Shown here in pieces: positions 8,764-16,640 of a DNA stretch of 16,640 bases. Each line of letters opens with the position of its first letter. Within the stretch, counting starts at the first letter, position 1. The DNA comes from Amoebophrya sp. AT5.2 (taxonomy: Eukaryota; Sar; Dinophyceae; Syndiniales; Amoebophryaceae): contig RXOD01004991.1 of assembly GCA_005223375.1 (NCBI GenBank), forward strand, positions 1 through 16,640, in the 5' to 3' direction. Position numbers and translations under genes: made by a program. The notes beneath the pieces are model-generated. The model saw only the letters and a list, made by a program, of their open reading frames with translations, ran no database searches and had not been told where the DNA came from.

Positions 8764-9197
8764 GAGGGGGTATTCTTGACCACTGCCGCGAACGCGATGG
8801 ACGGTAGAAATGACGACGCGACGCCGCAGCAGAACTCGTACTAGGTCCTCAAGTGTTGCGTGCCCCACCTACCGCGCCCGACCCCTGTCGTGCGGGGCCA
8901 GAGCCATGTCGGCGTACATGTTTTATTAATTTACCTTGTCGCAGTAGTTCTGTCGTGGTTTGAGTACCTCTGTTCTCGAATGCAGACGTGGAGTGTTCTA
9001 CTCGATCATCATTCAAAAAATAAATGTATAGATACAGCGCTACATTAACAAGAACCAAAAGCAAGTGCGTACTTTCTTCTTCTTGCCCTGCGAGCGCTCT
9101 TCCTGATCGCAATCGAATCAATTCCTTCAAACGTCACGACCCAAACACGATGCGTTAGGAGAATGCTGACTGAGTTTCATCGTGCGAACGAGCTCAG

Positions 9198-9223
9198 CTC
9201 TCTCTCTCTCTCTCTCTCTCTCT
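9198..9223. repeat. TC microsatellite
   Basis: An uninterrupted (CT)n run of 13 units. On the minus strand it encodes an artificial Arg-Glu run in open frames that cross it. Confidence 0.97.
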
Positions 9224-9521
9224 GCTCTCGCGTGGTCGCGCACTCTCTCATTCCAATTCTTCCTTGTTTTCTTCTGCATGGTAGTGGAAAACGAGGTCGA
9301 CTCAGACTCTCGACGGAGTCTATACGACAACGCCGTCTGCCGCAAATGAAGATTTGAATCCACAAGTACAATTGCACATGCTTATATTGACCAGCATGAA
9401 GTTGCTGGTGCAGAGCATTATTTCTTTGTCCAACTACGGGTACGGATGCAGATAGTGATAAAAGCAAAAGGTAAATAAAAATAAACGGAGAAATAAAATA
9501 TAAGTAAACAAAGTATAGTAC

Positions 9522-9598
9522 GTTGGATGACTGTCGAAGCGCAAGAAGTAGACCACCTCGCTCCACGACCACGGACTCGGACAAGTACAAAAGCATGC
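9522..9598 (-). other. Candidate orphan exon (weak)
   Basis: A 77-base segment bounded by CACTACAAG| and |GTACTA, the donor type used repeatedly in the neighbouring gene. It is more GC-rich than its flanks and open in all three minus-strand frames. One frame reads WSWSEVVYFLRFDSHP, another LLYLSESVVVERGGLLL. A possible next acceptor lies near 9427. No homology was recognised, so this could be chance. Confidence 0.2.
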
Positions 9599-9684
9599 CT
9601 TGTAGTGAAACCGTCGACCGTATGAAAATGAAAATGAATTGAACAATCGCCAAAAAAATGCAGTTTTTCAAGCCTTCGCTTCAT

Positions 9685-9797
9685 GATAGCTATCGCAGGC
9701 GCTATCGTATCGTATTGGGCTGCCCCTGCGCCTACCGCAGTGGGCGTGGGCCACGCCTTCGCCCACCTGTTTCTCCTATTAGAGCAGTCGAATAGGA
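9685..9797. repeat. Cluster of three inverted repeats
   Basis: Three stems lie within 113 bases: GATAGC/GCTATC (9685-9690 with 9701-9706); CAG-TGGGCG pairing with CGCCCACCTG (9738-9746 with 9760-9769, one bulge), with GGCGTGGGCCACGCC nested in the same place; and TCCTATT/AATAGGA (9774-9780 with 9791-9797). The central part is much more GC-rich than its surroundings. Confidence 0.8.
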
Positions 9798-10327
9798 CTA
9801 GGTAGTGTGGAGGTGAGCCCTTTGTATTAATTTGTATGAATATATCTAACTAAAACTACAAAAATAAACTAATTTTTCCGCTCTGGGTCTGGCTGGTGCT
9901 GCATACTGATCATGGCTTTCTATGCATGCTGAAAGGCTAAGGCTTACGCACTTGATAGATGGCGTTAACCTTCTTTCAACATTATTGCGCACGAGTTGCT
10001 GGAAAGTCAAAAGAGGCAAACGCAGAATCACGCTCTTCGTCAAGTGCCGGTTCTCTGTTCACCGCTTCTCGCCACTTGTACATGTAAAAAGCCGTTTTCC
10101 CGGACCCCCCTCATCCATCTCCGCTGTCCGTACCTGCACTCGCAGACGCGCGTGCCATTGGTAGTGATGGTTTACCCTACTCGGGGTGCAAAGACTAAGA
10201 CGATGCCTCCACTATTTTTTAAAGGAGGCGCGTTTGTCTTTCTGTCTGTTTTTGTTCAAAGCAACTGCAACAGCCCTGCTGTTTTGCTTTTGATCTGTTG
10301 TTCGTCGTCGAAGCCCCGCGGCTTGTA

Positions 10328-12658
10328 TTATCCGTGGTAACATCCATGAACCTTCGTGCCGTAGCTCGGCGCTCGGTCCCACGCCAGCGTGCCGTCCGTT
10401 TTGATCATGCCCACGATAAGCCCGGCGTTCCCCCAGGCGCACTCGTCGCTGCAGTACCCACCCGCTCCACCCGCAATTAGGTGTTTCACCGGATTGTCGT
10501 TGCTGAACCGCTTGTTGGGCTCGTGTGTTGTGTGCGCCTCTTAGAGAAAGACCAACCAAAGTATACTGCAACTGCATCCACCGTTCGCTAGCACTTCACT
10601 AGCAGTTCTTCCTCTCGTATCAATGGATGTGTTCTTGGGAACCAAGGACCACACTATCGTGGATTTGCATTCTATCGTGGATTTTACTACCGTGGATCAA
10701 GAACGGCCGTACTAAGAAGTAGGTAGCAAGTACTCGAAGATGTCGAGGCTCGTCCGGGAAAAGCGGAAATGCGGATGCGCGTGCACCGACCTGCGCCATG
10801 ATGTAGTTTCCTAGTCCTTACATTCGTAGTTAGTAGTAAATACGGCCTGGGCCGCTATCGCCGCGTCGGAGAAGGACAATGACAATCGAATGAAACACTA
10901 GGTCTACCTGCTGCTCCTTCTTCCGGAGCGGGCGGAGGCGGAGCATGAGGATGAGCATCAGAGCGCTAGCAAACGGCATACAGGACACGGACATCAGCAA
11001 GCAAACCGAAGTTTTGGGGAAGGGCACCAGGAGGTTCTTTTCAAAAGAAACTGAGGCTGAGGGAGGTGAAGATTAGAACGATCAATCGAATGGATGAAGA
11101 CGGTACAGTACAATCGGTTGCACCCTGCGTAAGTGTGTCCGCCAAAGAAGAAGATGTTTTTTCCCTTCCCCGCCGCCTCGTGCAGGATGTCTCTGTAAAG
11201 GTTCTCCGTGTTGCCCGCATAATCCCAGGGGTAGTGGTTCAAGATGAGCAGGGTTTTGGCGCTCTCCTCCTCGACCACTGCCTTTCTCAACACTTGCTTG
11301 GACTCCTCTGCGAGCGCGTCGAGGCCTCCGTGCTCGTGGTGGTTCCACCTCTGGTAGGGCCAGCCGTGCTTCCACACGGCATTTCCGTCCGTGCCCACGA
11401 TGGTTACGCCGAGCGACTCCTCCCACGCACGGACCACGTAGCTGTGGGCGGGCATCGCCCAGCACGCGGGTGTGTGCCCGAAGGGCCCGTCGCGGCTGTC
11501 TGTGCACCTCCTTTCGTCCTTCACGAATTCGAGAGACCCGTTGATCTGTCCACAGTTGTTCTCGTCCGCCCGCGGGAAGCAGGTGTGCCCCTGGGGTCCC
11601 CAGTGGTCCATGTCGTGGTTCCCCAGCACGGCATACCAGGGGACGCAGGTAAGCGACTTGTCGTACCGGTTGAGCCACAGGTCCTGAAACTTGTGGTCTT
11701 TGTGGATGCCCCCGTAGAAGTTGTCACCACCAGCGAGCACGAACCGCATCAGGTGCTCCATGCCCCGGTCCTTCAGCCACTTGGCCGCCGCCTGGCCCAC
11801 GCCACGCTGGCATTGTTCGCTTCCCTTGGCATGGTGGGTCCAGCCCCAGTCCGCAAGCACCATGAACACCGCCTTCACGCCGTCCACGGGCTCGTCCTTG
11901 AGCGGCGGCGCATCCTTGCAGCGGTCCGGCCGTGGAAGGTCGGCGACTGTGGGCTGCGTGGTGGTGGTCGGTGTCGGCGTTGGTGGAGGAGGGTCGTCTG
12001 AAATCATGGGCGAGCCCGGGCCCGGGACGACCGCGGCCGCGCCTGAACCCACGACTACGCCCCCCGCCCCCGGTCCGCCACCGGCTTGATGATGTTGGGG
12101 GAGAGCCGGAGGTCCGCTGCAGCAGGTAGTTTTACCAAAGTCGTGATGTTGATTTGAAGCTGAAGATGATTGATGACCTTGAAGATGTTGAGGAGCTGCG
12201 TGCGGGTGCAGCGCGTGCGGGTGCAGCATCTGTGGCTGATGAACCTGATGTGCCTGCAGGAGCTGCGGCTGCCCGGCCGGGAACTGGGCTGCTCCAGCAG
12301 GCTGCTCCTCCTTCTCCGCCCGCCCGCGCTCCAACAGGCTGACGCGTTTCCGTTTGCTGGTCCGCGCCGGCGCCGCGGGAAGGTGTTCGCGGTCGCGACC
12401 GTTCGCTCCCGCGGCCCCGTGGTTCCGACGTTGAAGCAACGGCGTGACCCCGCCCCCCTGCTCGCCCGGTTCTTTAGTCGTGTGCTTGGGCGTGGTGCTC
12501 CGGTGGCCGTTCACGCTTTCGATTTCGTCCACCGCGGAGGACACATCGAGGTCCGGGTTCAGCAGCGAGACGCCCCTCGCTGCGCGCAAGCACCCAATGG
12601 CAAAGTACGCCCGGGCTAGCTTTGCTCGTTGCCCGCAAGCTGCAGCTCGACTGGCCAT
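10328..12658 (-). CDS. Purple-acid-phosphatase-like metallophosphoesterase (spliced)
   Basis: This is a dimetal phosphatase of the ACP5/PAP group, which hydrolyses phosphomonoesters, usually in secretory or lysosome-like compartments. The first exon runs from 12658 to about 11133. Residues 1-250 are disordered: basic at first, then rich in Gln, His and Pro (LQAHQVHQPQMLHPHALHPH), then Gly/Pro. The catalytic domain begins near 259 with ADWGW (Asp270), GDNFYGG (Asp312, Tyr315), GNHDMD (Asn347, His348) and LILNHYPWDY (His475), and reaches GGH (His508). The last exon, ending at the TAA at 10330-10328, encodes THEPNKRF, HLIAGGAGGYCSDEC and GMIKTDGTLAWDR, the C-terminal strands of the fold. Joining GGH to THEPN restores a GHxH-like motif and the spacing of plant PAPs as I recall it. 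How the exons join is unsettled. No strong signal peptide is seen at the first ATG, so an upstream exon is possible. Confidence 0.87.
10654..10697. repeat. Short tandem repeat, 18-base period
   Basis: CTATCGTGGATTT occurs at 10654-10666 and 10672-10684, followed by a diverged third unit, ACCGTGGAT. It lies inside the phosphatase intron. Confidence 0.88.
10908..11050 (-). other. Possible alternative exon encoding a transmembrane segment
   Basis: The segment encodes FEKNLLVPFPKTSVCLLMS, then a hydrophobic stretch to MLILML and a basic RLRPLRKKEQQ, like a helix with a stop-transfer tail. It has a good acceptor behind a pyrimidine-rich tract (CTTCACCTCCCTCAGCCTCAG) and a donor CAG|GTAGAC. A GTACCG donor at 11106 in matching phase lies only 50-56 bases upstream. 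If read past the donor the frame stops at 10830. Placed between GGH and THEPN it would split the phosphatase fold, so an alternative C-terminus is more plausible than constitutive use. Confidence 0.35.
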
Positions 12659-13435
12659 GGCGAGCTGGATGGGCGTCGAAACCCGAAGTCGAGTGCCGAG
12701 CGATCCTCCTATACCTTCCGACGAAGGAGAAAGAGAAGGGACACGGAGAGGATCCTCTAGTAGTATAAGAGTATTCTCCTAGAGCGAGGAGAAGTTTGAA
12801 GATAATTATGGAACAAGGTAGAGATAGAGTGAGTGCCAGATGCTATACCTGGAGTCTAGGTACTAGTGTGCGCTCGCGCGGTTGACTTGCGGTTGCAGCG
12901 TGAAAAATGAAAAATAACGATCGACACTGAATAACTCGAGCGCGCTAAAACTGTGAGAAGGCCAAAAAAAAAATGAAGCACTGGACCCATTAATAATGCA
13001 GCGGAGGACTTGAACTTCCTGTGTTCTTTTTCGGGTCCATTGGTTCTGGTGCCCGCGATCAAGATTATTTGTTTTCGCACTTATTCGGGTCGACGGAAAA
13101 GCACGGATGAACCTGAACGATCGAGACGGACATGCAAGCAGGGAGCCCCAGTGGATTTCGACGTGACCAGGAAAACGGAAGCAGCTTTTGGACGAGACAG
13201 AGAGGGACAGAGGCTGAAACGGATGCAATTTCTGGGAATCAAAGCAAAACAAGCAAAATCAAAAACGAGTTCCGCTAGACTATACTTACAGCAAGGACAG
13301 ATTCTTCACTCATCCTCGATGCCGTTCACCGGATGAACACGTGCATGAAGTCGAACAATTTGCGAAGGAGACCCTTCCTTGCTCTTCCTCTTCCAAATGA
13401 CACAACGTCTTCCAAATGAGTCAACGAAGGAATGA
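12659..13435. other. Intergenic region between the TFIIIC-subunit and phosphatase genes
   Basis: These 777 bases hold no supportable gene. The region has an A-tract near 12964-12973 and AT-rich patches. It should include the TFIIIC gene 3' UTR and the phosphatase promoter and 5' UTR. The frame upstream of the phosphatase ATG stays open for some distance without another ATG, so an N-terminal extension from an upstream exon cannot be excluded. Confidence 0.6.
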
Positions 13436-16400
13436 TCAAATGGCCAGGTACTTTTCCATGATGAGTTTTGCCTGCGCTAGGTTGCCCGAGTGGCAAAGCA
13501 ATAGCTGCAGGTTGTGCGCGCATGCTCGCTGCAGCGCCAGCGTATCGCAGCGCATTTTTTCAAAAGAAGTTTCACCATAGTCTCCACCTTTTCTTGTTTT
13601 TATTCCCCCGCCTCTTCTAGTAGTCTCCCGCGCAGCGTCTATTTTCTCCAAGCACTTCACGTAGCACTGCACCGCGAATTTGAGTAGTCCCAGCAGATGG
13701 TGCCCCCTCCCCAGGTTGTACCACGTCTCTGCTTCGTGGCCTTCGGTTCGCCGTAGGTCTTGGTACTGTCGCAGGGCCAGTAGCCCCCTGTACACTTCTG
13801 CGTGGCGGCTCCTCGTTACCCGCGACATGCTCATGGACAGCAGGTTGGTGCCGAGGCAGAGCAGCGACAGCGAGTTGGTCGGGCATTGCGCGACGGCGCG
13901 CGCATACTCCTTCGCGGCAAAGCGGGACCGCCCCGACATGCAGCTGCAGTGCCCCACCAGCATCATCAGCGCCCAGCTCTCCGGGTTGCTGCACAGGTGC
14001 CGGCTCGCCCACTTCTGGTAGTCGGAAATGCAAGCGTTCCGCTCCGAGGACGGGAGGTGGCCCTGGCCGCGCGCCCCAGCAGCTCCCTGCTTCGTCGTCT
14101 GCGGCGCCGTTGTGGACGAGCTGCCGAAGGCTGCCCCGGCAGCTGGTGGTGCGCTATTCGTTTTCGCCTCACCCTCACCCTCCCCGGGCGGGGGGCCCAA
14201 CGAGCCTCCTTCCTCCCGGCTGATCGTCCCAGCAGCAGGAGCTTCCAGGTCGACGGCAAACCGGCGCGCGTCGAAGAGCAGCTCGCTGCTTGCCAGCAGC
14301 CGGCCCAGCAGGGCGGTGGCGCGCTCGTCGACCCGTCCGTCCCGCACCGCGATGTTGCGGATGTGGCGAAAGGCCACGCGCGACCGCTGTGCCTGCAGCG
14401 CCAGGATCAGGCTAGTGCGCTCCAGGTCCGGGACGCCGCGCGCGGCCGCCTTGCTCCGCCCCAGGTACAGCCGCCGGTTGTACACCACGGTTTCTAGCAC
14501 GTCCACGCCCAGGTCCGGGCGCCCGCAAACTTCCGCCACCCCGAACTCACAGCCGAAGCGGACGAACTCCAGCCAGATCGCCATGCCGTACACGTCCTCG
14601 ATCCCCTCCAGGGCCAACAGCTTCTTCTTCTCCTGAATAGAGATGATGCGCCGGCGCAGGTCCTCGGTGGGCTTCAGCCGCCGCTTGTTGCGCCACAGCG
14701 GACGCCGCGAAGTAGAGGACGCCGCGGCTTTATTTTCCTGCGGCGGCGCGTCGGGCTCCACTTCGTCGGAGGCCACGGGCGTGTAGGACTGCGCGCGATC
14801 ATTATCGAGCTCGCAGTCGTTCACAAGATACACGAAACGGGAAAGCCACCAGTCGGGCAGCTTCGGCGTCGGGGGCACAACTGCGTCGGGGGAAGAAGGG
14901 GTGCTGGGGGCAGAAGCGCCGTCATTGTTCAGTAGTTTCGCCGCGGGGCGCCGGCGGCCGGCGACGAGGCCCATTGATTTAGTTCCGTAGCGACGTGGGC
15001 CGTCGGTCGCGTCCTCGTTTCCGTGTTGATGCTGGTCATCCGAGGCCGACGAAACCGAGCTCGTGCTCGCTCGCTTTTTGGAATTCATGCCTCCTGCAGC
15101 CGGCGCTTTCCTTTTTTGTTGTGCCGCGGGGACTTTGTTCAGTTTCGTGCTGTTGTTCTTCTCAGCGCTGTTTCGTGTTGTTCCCGGTTTGCTTTTGCCT
15201 CCTGTGCCACTCGCCCGCTTCGGTTTTTTGTTTTCCGCTCGCGACGACACTACACCACCACTTTTCCTGCGCTTGCTTTTCGGGTCGGGAGCATCCTCAT
15301 CTTCGTCTTCTCCTGTGTCAAAATCTATTTCTCTGCCCGGTTTATTGCTTACAATATCGTTGTCCCACCTCTCGTCAACATCGCCACCATCCTCCCCCAG
15401 CATCTCCGTCTTCATCTCCCACGCCTTCTGCAAAGCCGCATGCAGCTCCCGAAAGCTCTGGTCCCGGTCGCCGCGGCTCATAGCTGGTGGGAGCTTCTTC
15501 AGTTTTTTCAAGTTGGCATATGTCAGGTCCGAGGACAACACTTTCGCGAACCGATCTGCGTTTTTTGTCAGCACGTAGATCTCGGCGAGTTGCACGCGCA
15601 CTGCCGCCTCATTCTCGGCAATAAATTCCATTTGTTCATCAACATCGCCCACCTCGTTGCCCTCTTTTGCTCCACCTCCAGCGACCTGCTTCTTGTTCTC
15701 CTTCAGCTCCAGAAGAGCTTCGAAGTGTTTCAGCGCCGTTTTGTAGTCTTTCTCCAGGTAGGCGCACTGGCCCAGCCGCTGCCTCGTTTTCGCGCTCACC
15801 CGTTTCGCCACCTCAAATTTTTGCAACAATCGCCGCGCCGGCTCCGTCTGGTTTTTTCCCAGCAGGGCGTCCACGATGTTGTGCAGGATGCTCTCCCCGG
15901 CTACGTCCTCCACGCTGGTTCGGTCCACGATGGAGTTCACCGCCTCGACGCAGATGGCGCACTCCGCCTCGGCCGAGCCGCGGTGGTACTGCCGCGTCTC
16001 GTCCACCTCGTCGTATTTTTCCAGCTCGATCAGCGCGATCGCCAGCCACGAGAGCCGAACCACGTCCTTCTGCCCGAACACGCGCCGGATCACGCGCCCC
16101 GGCCCGATCATGCCCGCGTCGATGCGCGCGTCCCCCGTGCGCGCCAGCCCCCACGCCCGGAAGTACAGGCCGACGCAGCGGCGGAAGTCCCGCAGGTGCA
16201 GGCAGAGCACCTCCCCGAACAACAGCAGGATGCCGTCGCTGATCTTCCCCGTCAGCTCGTAGCTCCGTTCCGCGGTCATCTCCAGGATCCGCACGCAGTC
16301 GTCCCACCGCCGCAATAAGAACAGGGACCGCGCCGCGTCCTGCGCCGCGTCGTCGACGAGCAGCTTCCTCCCTGTACCCGCCTTCGCGTCCCGAAACGCG

Positions 16401-16640
16401 TACAGCCAGGCGAAGGCCTTCAGGTACCCGGCGTTGCAGGCGGAGTGCACGTCGCGTTCTTCTTCGTACAGTTGGCCCATCGTGGTGAACACCTCCGCGT
16501 CCGCCACCCGCGCGGCCACGCATTTTTTGCAGAGGAACAGGATCTCCTTGCGCCGCGCCTCCCGCAGGCCGGCGTTTGGGTGTAGAAACGCGGCGATCAC
16601 GTTTTTGTAGTCGTCCAGGTTTATGGTGGGACCAGCTGGT
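13436..16640 (-). CDS. GTF3C3: Transcription factor IIIC TPR subunit (GTF3C3/TFC4 family), 5' partial
   Basis: This subunit of TFIIIC binds tRNA-type promoters with its partners and recruits TFIIIB to RNA polymerase III genes in the nucleus. The frame is open from the right edge (PAGPTINLDDYKNVIAAF) to a TGA at 13438-13436, giving 1,067 residues with no intron and no certain start. The N-terminal 390 residues are helical repeats of TPR type (EKDYKTALKHFEALLELKE; AAVRVQLAEIYVLTKNADRF). Residues of about 400-575 are acidic, then Lys/Ser-rich and disordered, with a likely nuclear signal KSKRRK. A second helical array follows from PDWWLSRFVYLVNDCELDN to the end. The last 90 residues are the best match: ETWYNLGRGHHLLGLLKFAV, CAHNLQLLLCHSGNLAQAK and KYLAI correspond to the family ending (FNLGRAFHMLGL.., AYNLSLIYQSSGN..). 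Codon third positions are strongly G/C. The upstream TPR repeats lie outside the window. Confidence 0.92.
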   Translation of the reverse strand, partial: PAGPTINLDDYKNVIAAFLHPNAGLREARRKEILFLCKKCVAARVADAEVFTTMGQLYEEERDVHSACNAGYLKAFAWLYAFRDAKAGTGRKLLVDDAAQDAARSLFLLRRWDDCVRILEMTAERSYELTGKISDGILLLFGEVLCLHLRDFRRCVGLYFRAWGLARTGDARIDAGMIGPGRVIRRVFGQKDVVRLSWLAIALIELEKYDEVDETRQYHRGSAEAECAICVEAVNSIVDRTSVEDVAGESILHNIVDALLGKNQTEPARRLLQKFEVAKRVSAKTRQRLGQCAYLEKDYKTALKHFEALLELKENKKQVAGGGAKEGNEVGDVDEQMEFIAENEAAVRVQLAEIYVLTKNADRFAKVLSSDLTYANLKKLKKLPPAMSRGDRDQSFRELHAALQKAWEMKTEMLGEDGGDVDERWDNDIVSNKPGREIDFDTGEDEDEDAPDPKSKRRKSGGVVSSRAENKKPKRASGTGGKSKPGTTRNSAEKNNSTKLNKVPAAQQKRKAPAAGGMNSKKRASTSSVSSASDDQHQHGNEDATDGPRRYGTKSMGLVAGRRRPAAKLLNNDGASAPSTPSSPDAVVPPTPKLPDWWLSRFVYLVNDCELDNDRAQSYTPVASDEVEPDAPPQENKAAASSTSRRPLWRNKRRLKPTEDLRRRIISIQEKKKLLALEGIEDVYGMAIWLEFVRFGCEFGVAEVCGRPDLGVDVLETVVYNRRLYLGRSKAAARGVPDLERTSLILALQAQRSRVAFRHIRNIAVRDGRVDERATALLGRLLASSELLFDARRFAVDLEAPAAGTISREEGGSLGPPPGEGEGEAKTNSAPPAAGAAFGSSSTTAPQTTKQGAAGARGQGHLPSSERNACISDYQKWASRHLCSNPESWALMMLVGHCSCMSGRSRFAAKEYARAVAQCPTNSLSLLCLGTNLLSMSMSRVTRSRHAEVYRGLLALRQYQDLRRTEGHEAETWYNLGRGHHLLGLLKFAVQCYVKCLEKIDAARETTRRGGGIKTRKGGDYGETSFEKMRCDTLALQRACAHNLQLLLCHSGNLAQAKLIMEKYLAI

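Larger units (their letters stand above)
8548..10327. other. Long stretch without a convincing gene
   Basis: These 1.78 kb separate the phosphatase stop from the polycystin start. The region is mostly AT-rich. It holds a 13-base direct repeat, a TC microsatellite, a cluster of hairpins and scattered short frames next to GTAC donor-like sites. One stretch (9598-9522) looks exon-like but has no family match. No tRNA-like cloverleaf or rRNA segment was recognised. The part near 8548 should carry the polycystin promoter and 5' UTR. Confidence 0.5.
10530..11132 (-). other. Phosphatase intron with unclear, possibly non-canonical ends
   Basis: CACAC stands at the end of the upstream exon (11137-11133) and again before the downstream coding segment (10534-10530), in the same codon register. 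Excising one copy and the 603 bases in total gives GGH-TTHEPN. This has neither GT nor AG at its ends. Alternatives: a GC-AG intron (GC at 11128 to AG at 10538) giving GGHTYAHTTHEPN; or two GT-AG introns (11106-11057 or 11051, and 10907-10538) around the hydrophobic cassette at 11050-10908. Confidence 0.5.

Noticed and set aside
8849..9130. Minus-strand open frame of 93 codons
   Set aside because: Mixed AT-rich and basic segments with several donor-like sites and no recognisable product; could hide a small exon but is not supportable.
9177..9671. Minus-strand hydrophobic open frame of 164 codons
   Set aside because: AT-rich hydrophobic runs and an Arg-Glu run from the TC microsatellite explain it; no family match.
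11066..12001. Plus-strand open frame of 311 codons
   Set aside because: Antisense shadow of the phosphatase catalytic exon, which carries all the metal-binding motifs.
13010..13336. Plus-strand open frame of 108 codons
   Set aside because: No domain, opposite strand to every real gene here, and low-GC composition unlike the coding exons.
15023..16318. Plus-strand open frame of 431 codons
   Set aside because: Antisense shadow of the GC-rich TFIIIC subunit gene; its sequence is compositionally odd and resembles no family.
1..16640. tRNA, rRNA, CRISPR arrays or insertion sequences
   Set aside because: No cloverleaf with a GTTCRA-type T-loop, no rRNA-like segment, no spaced identical repeats and no transposase were seen.

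Overview
The window is nuclear DNA from a eukaryotic microbe. It has four large protein genes, all on the minus strand, with spliceosomal introns of roughly 180 to 600 bases, AT-rich intergenic DNA, dinucleotide microsatellites, and GC-rich coding exons that carry long low-complexity inserts. Dense one-strand packing, dinoflagellate-like AG|G acceptors in most introns, and two introns that do not fit ordinary GT-AG ends suggest an alveolate of the dinoflagellate lineage. A syndinean such as Amoebophrya is my best guess, because non-canonical introns flanked by short direct repeats are known there. This placement is inference, not proof.

Layout from right to left, in the direction of transcription: (1) 16640-13436 is the C-terminal part of the TFIIIC TPR subunit (GTF3C3/TFC4 family), intronless here and running off the right edge. 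(2) 12658-10328 is a purple-acid-phosphatase-like metallophosphoesterase with a long His/Gln/Pro-rich N-terminal region. Its last catalytic motif is split by an intron whose boundaries are unclear. (3) 10327-8548 is about 1.8 kb without a convincing gene, holding hairpins, a TC microsatellite and one weak candidate exon. (4) 8547-4236 is a complete polycystin-2 (PKD2/TRPP) cation channel in at least eight exons, nearly every junction phase-checked. (5) 4235-3111 is intergenic, with a CA microsatellite, short direct repeats and a strong hairpin. (6) 3110 to the left edge is an IolB (5-deoxy-glucuronate isomerase) bicupin whose reading frame continues into a second region resembling an SIS sugar-phosphate-binding fold. 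This gene runs off the left edge.

The genes do not form one pathway; the shared orientation is the main organisational signal. The points most worth following are the IolB fusion in a eukaryote, the two repeat-flanked introns (about 599 and 603 bases), the polycystin pore with Ser in place of the filter Asp, and two in-frame hydrophobic cassettes inside introns that could be alternative exons. Splice models were built by hand from reading frame, phase and family alignment from memory; no transcript data were available.
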